From: Gnetum montanum
Taxonomy: Eukaryota; Streptophyta; Gnetopsida; Gnetales; Gnetaceae
Reading direction: 5' to 3'
Length of the DNA: 62,000 bases
Assembly: GCA_015680685.1 (NCBI GenBank)
Contig: MNCI01022355.1
Span: forward strand, 10,302 to 72,301
In this document: positions 49,397-61,353 of the stretch, piece by piece
How positions within the stretch are numbered: the first letter of the stretch is position 1
Layout: the number at the start of each line of letters is the position of its first letter
Position numbers and translations under genes: made by a program
The notes under the pieces: model-generated
What the model saw: the letters and a program-made list of their open reading frames with translations, nothing else
What the model was told of the DNA's origin: nothing
The model's database searches: none

Positions 49397-50227
49397 TGTG
49401 ATGAGTGACAAGGTACCCCTATGCCCAACCATATGAATCATTAAGGAATTCATGTGTGATCCAGTCGAATTCTATGAAACTATAGTTCTTCAGTGCACTA
49501 GTTTCTCTAGGAAGTGAGATGGTTGTTGAGAACATTCATTGTCTTCCCAACTACACTTGTGAAGCTTAAGAATATGGTTTAAGTGTCATTGAGGCGCATG
49601 ATTTGTATCATTTTATGTTTTGTAAGTTTAATCACCTATAATAATAATGAAAGGTAGAGTAATTTAGGATCTAATTTATCTACTACCTAACTAGCCTAAC
49701 ACATGCACCTGCCCCACTTTCTTGGACACATCCTAAACACATATAGCCCTACTAGGTTACCAAAAATTATGTGTTTCTGGGTTACTAAGTGCTATACATA
49801 TGCTTGAGGTGGTTGTGCTTGTGTTCATTAAAAACTAAAAATTAATTTCTTAATTAAAGTGCATTAAAGTGAAGTGCATGAATATAAAATGCATTAAGGA
49901 AACATTAATCTATTCTCAATGCTACAATGATGATCAAAAGGGTTTTTTTATTCCCGTCACACTGCTATGCTCAAGTACATCAGTGTTTGAATAGAGATCC
50001 AAACACACTCAGACTCCTATTGGGGGCACTAAGAAAATATTCTAACATTGGAGAAAATAAACTACAAGAGCTTTGCTAACTATGACAAAAAATAATATCA
50101 AAATCATGAGCCTGAGCACTATATTTATAGGTCAACATATACCCTATGATATTGGATATTCGATAACGCATCTTGGGCTCTGATATCAGGTATCCGATAT
50201 TGGAGCTTATCAGAAAATGACTTATAA
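49397..50227 (-). repeat. Athila-like 3' LTR of the minus element
   Basis: 831 bp; TGATGAGTGACAAGG at its left end is the complement of the usual LTR end. GATATC-type palindromes are weak here (GATATTGGATATTCGATAACG, 50140-50205). On the minus strand a GTTGTGGGGGTAT polypurine tract (50228-50238) precedes TTATAAGTC, the altered TG start. Confidence 0.8.
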
Positions 50228-50238
50228 TACCCCCACAA

Positions 50239-52240
50239 CTAAATGAAAACTTGTCCTCAAGGGAAGAAGAGGAAGAACAAGTTCCTTACAAAATATTGGA
50301 AAGTTATGAGATTATTTACTAACATACAAACTAACTCAAATGGAATAGATAGACTCTAAGTGCCCAAATGTATGGAGTTACAATCTTTACAAAATTAGGT
50401 ATTCATGATAAGAGAAGTGAACACCCTTGATAAAACTAACATCTAATGCCTCTTTGTAGTTGAAGAGTGAGAGAGAAAATCAAATGATCATGAATAATCC
50501 TCATCATGCGATCCTACCACATCATCCTTGGTGAAGATAGTTCCACTTCTAGTCCATGCTTCCCATTGTAATCACAACAAAATCATGAATTAGTATGTAA
50601 TATGTAACACATAGCTGATAAGTACCTTGTCTTGTTGATGGTGACACTTACCTGGATTGTGATTATGGTAGATTGATTCCTTTAGGAGTGTTAGTAGGAA
50701 GATTGATAAATAGGGTAAAATAGATAAGTGGTCCATTAAATTTAAAAAAATTCAAATAGGATGAAATGCTTGAAGAGGGTGTAAGAATTTACAATAGTAA
50801 CAATAAAAGGTTTCATTGAAAAATATTATGAAGATGTGCACAATTGGATGTCATTGATGAGGTAAATAAAAGGATTTGATTCTGAGAGTGTCTAAGGATA
50901 AAGAACTTAACTTAGCCAACCAAAAGATATGTAAGTGGGGCCTCCCCAAAGAAAGCACATGCCCTTTATTACCGTTGCATAACTTCAAACTGAGGAGTTT
51001 GTGGGTTGTGTGGATATATTAATGGTTACGAAAGATTAAGTACAAAAAATTGGAAGAAACTACCTAAGAATTTCAACACATTAAACCAAGACATCAAACA
51101 AGAACATGAAATTGGTAGTGAGGTGAAACATGGAAAGCATAAATGGATAAGAGAGAGTGGAATGGAGTTCCTGATCAAGGTTACATGAAGTCCCTTGTGA
51201 ATTTTATGGTTAAATGACTTCCTAAGATCCCTCCATAGTTTACACCAAAATCAACCATGTTTAGTGACTCACATCACCATTCCAAGACGAGTCCAGCCCC
51301 CTGAGACATAAGAGTGCTTCCATAGAATAACCACCATTCCTTATTAGAGAAGAAAAGAGAAGTGCAAAGTGAGAAAGTGCCTTAGTTAGAGGATACCTTC
51401 ATGGATGGGTAACATGTCTTTCTAGTTCCATAACTAGTTCTTGTAGCTCATTTATTTTGTCTAAGGGGTGTGCTTTGAATTCCCATTGGTTTTTATATAT
51501 ATATATATTTTGAAATGGGAACCACACCATGCAAAGACTTATTTGTTTATTGTGTTTAAGGGATGTGCTATGAATTCCCATCATTTTTATATAAGAACCA
51601 CACCATGCAAAGACTTATTCAACTTCCTTTATTGGTTGACATAGAATGGTAAGAAATCCATGAAAACACACATGCACCCAAGTAAGTAGAAAAACACAAA
51701 GAATACTAAATCCCCTTGAAGTCACACCTTGTCCAAACCTTTGAATACTTTCCAATTCTAAAAACTACCAAAGTCACAATTTTGTTATAGTTTTTTTTTA
51801 TAAAAAAGGGACTTACATTTCCAAAAAAAGGAAAACCATAGAGTTTGTGGATGGGTGGATGTTGTGAACTCATTTCCTTTTGCATGAAGAAAAACCATGT
51901 CCTTGTTAATAGTAACAAAATTCAAAGCTAGAATCTAGAGACCAACAATTATATAACAACATAGTACATATCATCATCAAGCCACAAATTACCACTATGC
52001 TTAGCACTTAACAAAAAGTTAGAAAATCACACCAAAATAAAAGAAAATATAAAAGAAAGTGTAAAATATTCAAGAAATAACAAATATACTAACAATGTTA
52101 TAAAAAAAATTAGAGAAGATTAATAACATGAAAATAAGAAGATGTAAATAAAGAATGTGTAAAAAAAAAAAGTCACAGAAAAAAATGTGTAAAACAAAAA
52201 TGATGAAAAATTGAGGAGCTAATTATATAGTTAACATGGA
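50239..52240 (-). other. 3' non-coding region of the Athila-like minus element
   Basis: No coding sequence supported. The interval 51400-52300 is homologous, in inverted orientation, to 57240-58100 (shared landmarks GTGTGACTTCAAGGGGA and CATCCACCCATCCACAAACTC). The 3' ORF present in the plus remnant (59349 onward) is not found here. Includes a TA microsatellite at about 51495-51510. Confidence 0.55.
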
Positions 52241-52379
52241 TGACCATCTCCCCCACAATTGAGTTGAAAGGAGGAGATCTAAAATATTGAGTATGATTGT
52301 CCATCCAATGAGGTGTTTAGTGTATTTGCTAGCTTATGCTCATTGAAAGGTTTGACTTGTTATATGTTGACCAGTTGTT

Positions 52380-53520
52380 TCTTGTTTGGGCTCTCAAGTT
52401 TGTAGATCATCATGGCCCTAGAAGGAAAAGTTTCATAAGTTATATAAGGTCCTTCCCACAATGTATGAAAGTTAGTTTGTTGAGGTACATGTGTGAGATT
52501 CTAGTAGAGAACCTTATCTCCTGGTTGAAATTTGACTTTCTTGATTTTAAGGTCATGACACTTTTTGTTGTAGGCCTTTTGCAACTCATTAGATGATAGG
52601 GCCACTAATTGATTTTTGTCTAGCAAGTTGAGATTCATTAATCTTTCTTTTTGTGCTAGAGTGAAGTCAAGGTTGAGGTCATAAGTTGTTGAAAGTGTAC
52701 AAAGCTCAGATTGAATAGAAATTATTGGCAATTTTCCATACACAAGCTCATATGGAGAGTAGCTTATAAGAAGTTTCCATGTTGAGTGGTAGGCCCAAAG
52801 GGCATCATTAATTTTTGTGCTCCAATCCTTCTTATATTTGCTAACAGTTCTTGTGAGAATCCTTATGATTTTCCTATTGGTTAGCTTAGCTTGACCATTG
52901 GCTTGGGGATGGTAGGATGTTGTGAGTTTATATTTAGTCCCCAAGCATTGCATAAGCTTTCAAAATGTAGTGCCTGTAAAGTAAGTTCTATTATTAAAAA
53001 TTAATGCATGTGGCATACCAAACCTATTTAAAACATTTTGTTGTAACAGAAGATGTATAGTTGGTGATAGCTGCTACTTTTGCCCATTTCGTACAATAGT
53101 TAACAATGACTATGATGTACACCTTTCCATTTGACATGGGTGTGATGGAACCCATGAAGTGAATGCCCTAGATGTTGAATGGTTTCAATGGTTAAATCCA
53201 TTTTTGAGGTCCCTTCATTCGAGCAATCATTCCACTATCTCATTGGAATCATTTACAAGAGTGGACATATTGATCAAAATCCCTAAAGATTGTTGGCTAA
53301 TAGTACCCTACCATTAGGATTTTAATGGCCACGTGTCTCCCAGCATAGTGGACTCCACAAGGACCTTCATGAGCATCTTGAAGAATGCATAGTTGCTTAG
53401 CATCAGGGACACACCAAAAAATCAGGCCATCGACACACTCCTTGTAGAGGTGTCCACTAATCTCCATGAAACATTTTACTTGTTGAAGAAGTTGTTGTTT
53501 CTTCTAATGGTCTAACCTTT
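52380..53520 (-). pseudogene. Athila-like integrase
   Basis: The minus strand from 53510 reads YKECVDGLIFWCVPDAKQLC, LQDAHEGPCGVHYAGRHVAI (zinc-binding block), IHFMGSITPMSNGKVYIIVI, the core Asp block, then 52953-52501: LTTSYHPQANGQAKLTNRKI, WSTKINDALWAYHSTWK, SPYELVYGKLP and FQPGDKVLY. After a stop it continues THVPQQTNFHTLWEGPY, the GPY module. The NQLGT-like Glu region (HPQANGQ, normally followed by E) has AKLTN instead of AELTN, so the catalytic Glu is lost. Several other stops. Confidence 0.85.
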
Positions 53521-53699
53521 GTGGCATATCTTGAGTGAGAAGATAGGTGAGAATACCATCATACCATTTAGGCCCATTAGGAAATTGTTTAGTTATAATC
53601 CCAATAAAGAGGAGTTCGTAAAAAAACATATTAGATAATGAGCTTTCTTCCTCTTTGTTGTTGCATCGTAACTAAGACAAGTAATCAATGATCACATTC

Positions 53700-54080
53700 T
53701 TAATGTCCTTTCAATCTACCATTGTGAGATTGAATTCATATAAGATCATCAACCACTATATTACATGGGGGCTCACCATTGGGTTTTTCATTTGGAAGTA
53801 GATGGCACTATGATCCATGTGCATAAACACCTTGTATCCAAGCACATACTGCTTGAACTTTTCTAGAGAAAAGACCACTATCATTAGTTCTTTTCCTATG
53901 GTGATGCAGTTTAGTTGTGCACCCACAATGCTTCAACTAGCAGAGTGGATGTAATATGAATGTTTCTTGTCATCCATCTACATAAGCATAGCTCCCAAGG
54001 CATAATTTGATGTATTTATCATAACATGAAATGGTTTGGACTAGTTGGGTGCTTGTAGGATTGGAATTTCTCTAAGTTTC
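53700..54080 (-). pseudogene. Athila-like RNase H
   Basis: Reads PFHVMINTSNYALGAMLM (catalytic Asp position changed to Asn), QLNCITIGKELMIVVFSLEK, QYVLGYKVFMHMDHSAIYF and MVSPHVI.WLMILYEFNLTM. Order and spacing match the single Ty3 RNase H; no second RNase H follows, which agrees with Athila rather than Tat. Confidence 0.75.
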
Positions 54081-54960
54081 TCTTTCAAATATTAGAATGC
54101 TTGTTCACATTATGTAGTCTAGACAAATGGAACATCTTTCTTGGTTAGTTCTACCAATGGTTTTGTGATTTTAGAAAAACTCTTTATGAATCATCGGTAG
54201 TAGCCAATATGTCAAAGGAATGACCGAACACCTTTGATAGGTTCTAGTTGGTGGGTTATTCCTTGGATGACCCTTATTTTTTTAGGGTCAACATCTATTT
54301 CTTCTTATGATATTTTGTACCCCAATAAAATGCCTTCCTAGACCATTAGATGACTCTTTTTCCAATTGAGCCTAAGCTTTATCTTACCACATCATTTTAG
54401 TACTTGCTTGAGGTGGTCTAAGGCTTGCTCAAATGTAGCTTCATAAGTGGAGAATTTATCCATGAAAACTTCCACACCACTACCAATTTACTAGTGAAAA
54501 ATGCTTAGAACCAAGTGTTGAAAGGTAGTCGAGGCATTGCACAAACCAAAAGGCATCTTGCAATATGCAAAAGTCCACCAAGGGCTTGTGAATGTTGTTT
54601 TAGCTTGGTCTTTAGGCATAATTTGGATTTGGTTATAGCCACTATAACCATCCAAAAAATTGCAGTAGTAATGCTTAGATATTGTTTCTAACACTTGATC
54701 AAAAAATGGCAATGGAAAATGGTCCTTGAATGTTTTCATATTCAGCAGTTGAAAATCGATGCAAACCTACCACTTGTCATCTTTCTTGGACACAATAACA
54801 AGTTGACTAACCCACTTGCTATCTGCAATGGGATAAATGAACCCTACCTTAAGGAGTTGTTCGATTTCCACTTTGATGATCTACTTTAGTTTAGGATTCA
54901 ATCATCTCTATGGCTATCTTTTTGGCTTTATTGTTGAATCAATGTAGATGCAATACTAGC
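54081..54960 (-). pseudogene. Athila-like reverse transcriptase
   Basis: Reads EQLLKVGFIYPIADSKWVSQ, IVSKKDDK, DHFPLPFFDQVLETISKHYY, FLDGYSGYNQIQIMPKDQAK, FTSPWWTFAYCKMPFGLCNA (the open frame 54739-54491) and then, after two stops, GVEVFMDKFSTYEATFEQAL. The usual Athila box FMDDFSVYG appears here as FMDKFSTYE, with the second catalytic Asp replaced by Lys. The thumb (LNWKKSHLMV) follows with stops. Nearly full length, so the best-preserved polymerase here, yet inactive. Confidence 0.88.
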
Positions 54961-55048
54961 ATATCCTACGATCAATCCCTATGAGTTTAGGATATGACTA
55001 GGCAAAATATGCTAACCATTTTTCAACCATATTCAATAACATATTTTT

Positions 55049-55960
55049 CTATTTTAGAGCAATATTTTCATTGATTATGATCAACTTCTCATTTTTTAAG
55101 AACACATATTCCATGCCAGCTGGTACAAATTTTAGTTCAAGGGGCTTTTTCTTGAAATTTTTAGGGATTTCCAACTCTTCCCAATAGGTATCATCATTTG
55201 CATCATCAAAGAGTTGGTGATGAACTTGCTCGAGTTCATCCATGCCTACAACATATGTGTATGTCAAGCTCTTAGTTGGTTCCATGCAAAGTGTGTTGCT
55301 CTCAAAATCAATGATCAGCCACTAGGTGTCCTCCTGTTTTGTGGTTGCTGCATATAGACACCTTTGAATGTCTACTTCTAGGGCATACTTCTTGTATGTA
55401 GAGATAGATGCTCATTTTATTTCCTACAGTTTCTACACATAATTGCACCCTATATCACTATATGTAATGCATGGAACTTACTTCTTCTTGATCTTTCCAA
55501 ATGCATTTTCTTTGGATATTTCTATGGAAAGATCTCTAATGTCCATCCTAGCATCAACGCTACTTAGCCATGCCCTTCCCATGATGATTAGAAAGTCCCC
55601 TTTGCAATTCTCTAGTTTGATCACTAGGAAATTAGTAGGATAAGACCATGCATAGATAGTGGTCACGATGTCTTCTACCAATCCCAATGGAATAGTGATG
55701 GACTAGTTTGCCAATTCTAATATAATATTACTCTTCTTTAAAATAGGTAGGTTCCAAGTAATATACATCTCATGAAAAATTAGATTAATACTAGAACTAG
55801 AATCAAGAACAACCTTGCATGGTTCATTCTTAGTAATTTGTAAATAAATGGGAGGACTTCTAAGATCAGCTAATTTCCTAGGAAGGTTTCTAGCATGGAT
55901 TCAATCAGATACAACATGAGTAAGTATCACAGTATGGATCCTAGGAAATGTTTGGTTTGA
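55049..55960 (-). pseudogene. Athila-like protease and linker to reverse transcriptase
   Basis: Frame 55687-55478 reads MGLVEDIVTTIYAWSYPTNF, DFLIIMGRAWLSSVDARMDI; IMGRAWLSS...D is the closing protease segment (ILGRPFLATA.A.ID). Upstream 55700-55960 carries the decayed active-site half. Frame 55285-55049 is the acidic linker before the polymerase (PKNFKKKPLELKFVPAGMEY). Confidence 0.7.
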
Positions 55961-56081
55961 AGAGGACTCGAAGGTATTTGATATAGAGGAATAGGGTTGT
56001 CAACCACAGGTGTATTTGAGGGCTTAGGTGGACTATGTGGTTGGGAGAAAGATCTTTTCTTTGATCAAGTATGCAAACCAC

Positions 56082-56524
56082 TCATTTGATGAATTGGTTG
56101 TCAATTAATAGCCTTGGTAGCATTACGTTGTTGCAGTTAAGTGAGGAGTTCACCTTGCATAGGTGGTGTAGGTGGTAGCTGTGTAGTTGAAGGATGAAGA
56201 TGTGTAGGAATAGGAGGAGGATAAGGGTAAGAGGTGGTATCCCTTCTTGCTTGTGAAGAATGAGTCTGATAATAATTAGAAGGGTGGTAATGAGATTGGA
56301 AAGTAGAAATGTGACTAGAGGAGTCATGTGGAGACAAGGGTTACTAAAAATAATACCCATATAGATCAAGTTATTGATAAGGGTATTGCTGCCTTGGTGG
56401 TGCTAGTGCCCATGACTATGGTTGCTGCCACTATTGATATTGCTCATATGGTTGTGGTGGAGTTCCACTTGGATAATATTGTTGTTGCTAATGGAACTTC
56501 CTAGAGTTACCTTGGGGATAATAT
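56082..56524 (-). pseudogene. Athila-like gag, C-terminal tail
   Basis: Gln/Pro/Tyr/Ser-rich reading (QQYYPQG, SPHDSSSHISTFQSHYHP, PPIPTHLHPSTTQLPPTPPM) matching the tail at 47090-47400 of the plus copy (PRDSSSHAAF, SYYHPLE, LPPTPSM). The sequence upstream on this strand (above 56524) is not gag. Confidence 0.7.
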
Positions 56525-57240
56525 TATTGTTTCTTAGACAAAGTACTTCTCGAAAATCAATAGACACCTTTACAAGGTGTGCATTGATGGCCTAGTTCGT
56601 TGGTGTGTCCCTGATGCGAATCAACTATGCATTCTCCAAGATATTCATGAAGGCCCTTGTAGAGGTGACTACTTGAATGGAGGGTCCTCAATAGTGGATT
56701 TAACCACTGGAGCCCTTTGACATGTGAGACATAGACATCATGGGTCCCATTACAACCATGTCCAACGAAAAGGTGTATATCATTGTAGCAATTGACTACT
56801 ACATCAATTGGGTAGAAGCAACAACCATCACTAACTATACATCATCCACTACTACTAGATGTGTATAACAAAATGTTGTCAATAGGTTTGGGATGCTACA
56901 TGCACTGATTTACGATAATAAAACTCATTTTATAGGTTTCACCTTTCAAAAACTTATACAATGCTTGGGGTGGAACAAAAATTAACAACATACTAAAAGT
57001 AAAATTTCAACTAGGAGATAAGGTTCGCTATTGGAACCCCACACACGTACCTCAAAAAACTAAATTTCAAACATTGTGGAAGGGACCTTATACAATTGCT
57101 AAATTCTTTCCCTCTAAGGCCATGACCATACAAACCTAAGAGCCCAAATAAAAAGTAGGTCAATATCCAACAAGTAAAGCTTTTCCATGAGCCCAAGTAA
57201 GCTAGTACAACAAATACCTTAACAAATGGACAACCACATT
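56525..57240 (+). pseudogene. Athila-like integrase remnant
   Basis: Reads YKVCIDGLVRWCVPDANQLC and LQDIHEGPCRGDYL, then with shifts DIMGPITTMSNEKVYIIVAI, YYINWVEATTITNYTSSTTT, RFGMLHALIYDNKTHFIG and a decayed C-terminus (THVPQKTKFQTLWKGPY). It is collinear with the minus copy at 52380-53520, but the part between the zinc block and the core and the QANGQ segment are deleted. Confidence 0.75.
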
Positions 57241-59348
57241 CAATTTTTTAGATTTCCTCCTTCCAACTCAGTCATGGAGGAGATGTTGATCTATGATAAA
57301 TCATCCATATAGCTTATCAATTTTTCTATTTTGTTTAAATTTTTGATTTTGAATGTTATTTATTTTACAACTTTTTAATTTTTAAATTTTTCATATTTTT
57401 ATAGCATTTTTTGTTTTACACCATCATTAGTATGTTTGAATCTTCATTAGATATTTTACATTTCTTATATATATATTTTTAATGTGATTTTCAAATTTTT
57501 GCTAACAAAAGTGCTTTATCACCAATAGGACACAATGGTGCTATGGTTGCTACTAATTGTGGTTTGTGCTTTATGTTTGGTTTGCTAATGTCTAGTTTCT
57601 ATTTTTGAATTTTTGTATCGATGACTCAGTCATGGTTTCTTTTTCATGGAAAAGGAAGTGAGTCCATGACATCCACCCATCCACAAACTCTATAATTTTT
57701 CTTATTTTGAAAGTGTGAGGTCCTTTTCATTAAATAAACCTTTATTAAATTTTTGACTTTGATAGTTTTTGGAATTGAAAAGGATTCAAAGATTTGAACA
57801 TGGTGTGACTTCAAGGGGACTTAATACTCTTTGCACTCTTCTACTTACTTGTGTGCTTGAGTGTTTTTTCTTGACTTCTTACCATTCCATGTTCTAGTAA
57901 TAAGAAGTCAAATAAAGTCTTTGCATGGTGTGGTTTCCATCAAAAAAAAAAAGGAAAGAAAGAAAGAAAGAAAATAAATAAAAAAACTAAAAAAAACATG
58001 ATGGGAATTTCAAGTGCACTCCTTAGACAAATAAACAAGCTAGAAGCACTAGTTATGAGAATAGAAAGACATGTTACCCAGGCCTGAAGGTCCCCTCTAA
58101 CTAAGGTCATATCTCACTTCCTACTTTTCTTTTCTTCTCTTTATGGAATGGTGGTTATTTTGTGGGACCACTCTTGTGTCGAGAGGGGGGGTTGTAGTGT
58201 AGGGGTGGAGGTGGATCGATCTTGGAGTGGTGATGCGAACTCACTAAAAGAGATTGATTTTTTTTTGGACTAAAGATGGATCTTCTTAGGTCATTTTAAA
58301 CATAAACTTCACAAGGGAATTCTTATGACCTTAGTTTGGAATTCCATTCCACCTTCCCCATCATCCATTTATGCTGACCATAACTCACCTCATTGCCAAT
58401 GCCCATGTTCTTGATTTTGTGTCTTGGTCTAATGTATTTGAATTCTTAGGTAGAATCTTCTAGGTTTTGGTCCTTAACTTTCATCAACCATTAGTCACCT
58501 ATGGGACCCACAGACTCCTTAGGTTGAAGGAAAAAAAGGTCATGTGCTTGCTATAGGGAAGACCCACTTACATATCCCTTAGTTGAGTTCGTTAAGCACC
58601 TTAGGCATTCTTGCAACTTGAATCTTTCGTACACTCATCTTCTACATCATACCATATGTTCCATTATAAATTTTGTTCATTAAACACATTCTCCATTAAA
58701 TTTTTTAATTTTTGAGCTTTCAAAAACCTTCTTCAATGATTTTATCATGTTCTTGGCTTTTTTTTGGGATTCCATGGATCCAAAATCCATTGAAAAATTC
58801 ATTATATTTTTTGATATATTGATATTTGAAAATTTTTTCTAATGGGCCTCATTATCTAAGTAGACTTCTATACAAGGCCCCATCGACATAAGGAAAAAAT
58901 GCTATAAATAGGTGCAACCCCACTTAGAAAATTTTACATTTTCTCAAAAATGCCAAAGGAGTTTTTCAATTTTTGAGAGCCCAAAACTTTCCAGAGCCCA
59001 CAACTCACAAACTGTTTATTAAAATCACTCCATTCTTTCACCCTCTAGCTACTGGAGGTAAGCTCTTCATTATGGGGGCTGCAAAAGTTCCATTTTTGAT
59101 ACAAAATTTTTTGTGATTTTTTCTAACTCCCATACAGGTTTAACTAAAAAATCAACTATCAAACAAAAAATTACAAGAGTTAAACCTTTCCAATGAGCTT
59201 CGGTGATAAGTATAATAAATAATTAATAAAATAATGAATCTTCCATGATCCAAACATAGCCAAAGTGTAACTAAATAACAAGAGAAGGTATTCAAAAATT
59301 TAAAGTTACACATTATATCTACTAATCCATGGATGTGTTGTGATCATA
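57241..59348 (+). other. 3' non-coding region of the plus Athila-like remnant
   Basis: AT-rich, no supported coding. 57240-58100 is an inverted homologue of 51400-52300. It contains a GAAA microsatellite at about 57954-57972, and a decayed TATA-like context CTATAAATAGGTGCAACCC at 58903-58921 that could serve a subgenomic promoter for the following ORF. Confidence 0.5.
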
Positions 59349-60459
59349 GATGGCACCAAAAGGAAAGCACACACAGGAAGTAGGACCATCCCAACCAAGG
59401 GAGAAACAACCTAAAATGAGAAGGGGCCAGGAATAGCCTTAGGATGAACCACTTACAATCCATGTCATAGGTCCTCTTAGGTAAGAGGTGGAAGTGGAAT
59501 GTATTTGATAGATTCCAAAACCAACAATAGCATTAGAACACTCCCATTGGGATGATGCATCAACACAACCAAAAAATATTAAGGTAACCTTGATAGAGGC
59601 ATGCCTAAATTAAATCAAATCAAGAGAGGTCCAAAAATTAGTGCTCTAGGAGTTAAACTTTGGTCTTTTTCTAGAGCATGCACCAAAAGCAGTGCAAGAC
59701 TAGTTAAAGTTTGGCCCTTTTCTGGAGCATGCATCAATAATTAACTGATTTTATCCATCAATAATAAGAGAAACTATCTAGATAAAACATAAAATTGGGG
59801 AGATTGGTAGCAAAGAATAGGAATCTCTCCATGGAGGAGGTGTGCGCCATTCACCAAAAAATTACTATTGAGGTAGCCACCTAGAAATCAGAAGCTCTTA
59901 AATTTGAGAGAGTTAAGGACCATTATAGAGAGCAAGTTGGTCTATAGAAGGAAGTAAATGAAAATCACATTCAGTTAGCAAAGGCAAAAGCAAATGAAGC
60001 TCTCTAGCAACTCTAGCAAGGTAGAGAAGTTTGACAACCCATCATTGATGGGATAGACACCTACAATAAAGTGAAAATCTGTATGAAGGAGTTGTTAATC
60101 AAGGAGATGACAAAGTACATGGATCTTGCCAATCTTCATTATGCAAACCTAGCCATGTTGACTATTGGAAGATTGCAATCAGAGCATGAGAAACAGGTGG
60201 CCAGCTCATACTTACTGTACGAGGCTAAGTTCAAGCACCACTAGGACACCAAGGACAAGCTTGTAGTGGCTAATGTTGAACTTGAAGCTCTCAAGGCACG
60301 ATTCACCAATCAACAATCAATTGCCAAGAACCTAGATAGAAGGATGGATGACTATTAGAAGCTACAGAATGTAATTAGGGCATTTGACATTAAATGCAAA
60401 TAGTTCATTGCTTGGTTTGTCAATGTAAAGGAGAAGTTTCTGATAATGCCCTATCTATG
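59349..60459 (+). pseudogene. Athila-like 3' (env-position) ORF
   Basis: Starts ATG (59350) MAPKGKHTQEVGPSQPREK, a basic, Pro-rich N-terminus, about 440 bp after a TATA-like box. With many stops it reaches the coiled-coil end: YMDLANLHYANLAMLTIGRL, EKQVASSYLLYEAKFK, VVANVELEALKARFTNQQ, AKNLDRRMDDY, AFDIKCK. The same end occurs at 47801-48120. Athila elements are known to carry an extra ORF here; I see no clear transmembrane or fusion segments, so an envelope function is not supported by this copy. Interrupted by an LTR at 60460. Confidence 0.55.
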
Positions 60460-61353
60460 TGATGAGTGGTGAGGTACCCCTACACTCAACCATATGAATG
60501 CAAGCGTTACACATGTGATCTGGTCAAAGTCTACAGACGAACTAGTTGTGGCATCTAGACAGTTAGCCTTAGGTCGCAATTCACTATCTTCCCACCTGGA
60601 CTAGTATTAGCTTTGTCACGTATGATTTAGTCTAGAGTGAGGTGTATGATATGTTCTATACTAATTCTACTCCTGAAGGCAAGGGAAGATAATATTAACT
60701 AAGCAAGGAGAGAAGGGTGAGAGAGACTCTAAACTAGCCTAAGTGTGATGAGCATCCATTCCTCGATCATTTGTACACATCTTGGACTTCATGCATGACT
60801 ACCACTGGGATTACCAAGCACAGATCCTAGGTACGCTATTGGGTTACCAAGTAGTCACACTTAAATGCTCATGATCAAGTTGTACTCATTCTGCATTTAA
60901 CAGGAGATAAGGATGAGAAATATTAACTAAGAAAGCAGTAAATAATAATTAATTAAATAATTAAGCTAAGTGAATGCTACAATGATGAAGTAATCTTGAT
61001 CTTTATTTTCAGTCATGTGCGTGTCCAAGTACGTCACACTCAAATAAAAGTTCTGTACAATTACAATCACCACACTATGGGCATACACTGGGAGGAAAGG
61101 GTTGAGAGAAATCTAAACTTAAAAAACTTACAATAAAATCTAAGAACTAACTCCTAGAACAAGGAAAGCTACCTCTTATTTATAGAAATTGAGGTAGGCT
61201 ATGATATTGCATACACGATATCACGGGGTGGACGAGATATCACAGTTGATGCGATATCGCGGCTATGATATCTAGGGTCTGATAACTGGGCTTGACATAC
61301 CATATCTTGTATCAGGGCTCCAATAATTGGGCTTGACAGACCATGACTAATCA
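60460..61353 (-). repeat. Athila-like 3' LTR of an element extending beyond the window
   Basis: 894 bp, TGATGAGTGG at the left and AATCA at the right (minus-strand start TGATTAGTC), preceded on the minus strand by the polypurine-like TCATTGGGGTA. TATA box on the minus strand 61177-61184; GATATC palindromes at 61205-61275. It sits inside the 3' ORF of the plus remnant. Confidence 0.85.

Larger units (their letters stand above)
49397..56524 (-). mobile_element. Athila-like element, minus strand, 5' part missing
   Basis: 3' LTR 49397-50227, polypurine tract 50228-50238, 3' non-coding region to 52240, then integrase, RNase H, reverse transcriptase, protease and the end of gag up to about 56524. 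There the sequence switches abruptly to plus-strand integrase. The N-terminal gag, primer-binding site and 5' LTR are absent. Confidence 0.75.
56525..60459 (+). mobile_element. Athila-like remnant, plus strand, starting inside integrase
   Basis: Begins in the integrase zinc-binding region and runs through the integrase C-terminus (to about 57240), a long 3' non-coding region homologous to 50239-52240 inverted, and a 3' ORF from 59349. It is cut at 60460 by the LTR of another element, in opposite orientation. Gag, protease, reverse transcriptase and both LTRs are missing. Confidence 0.75.
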
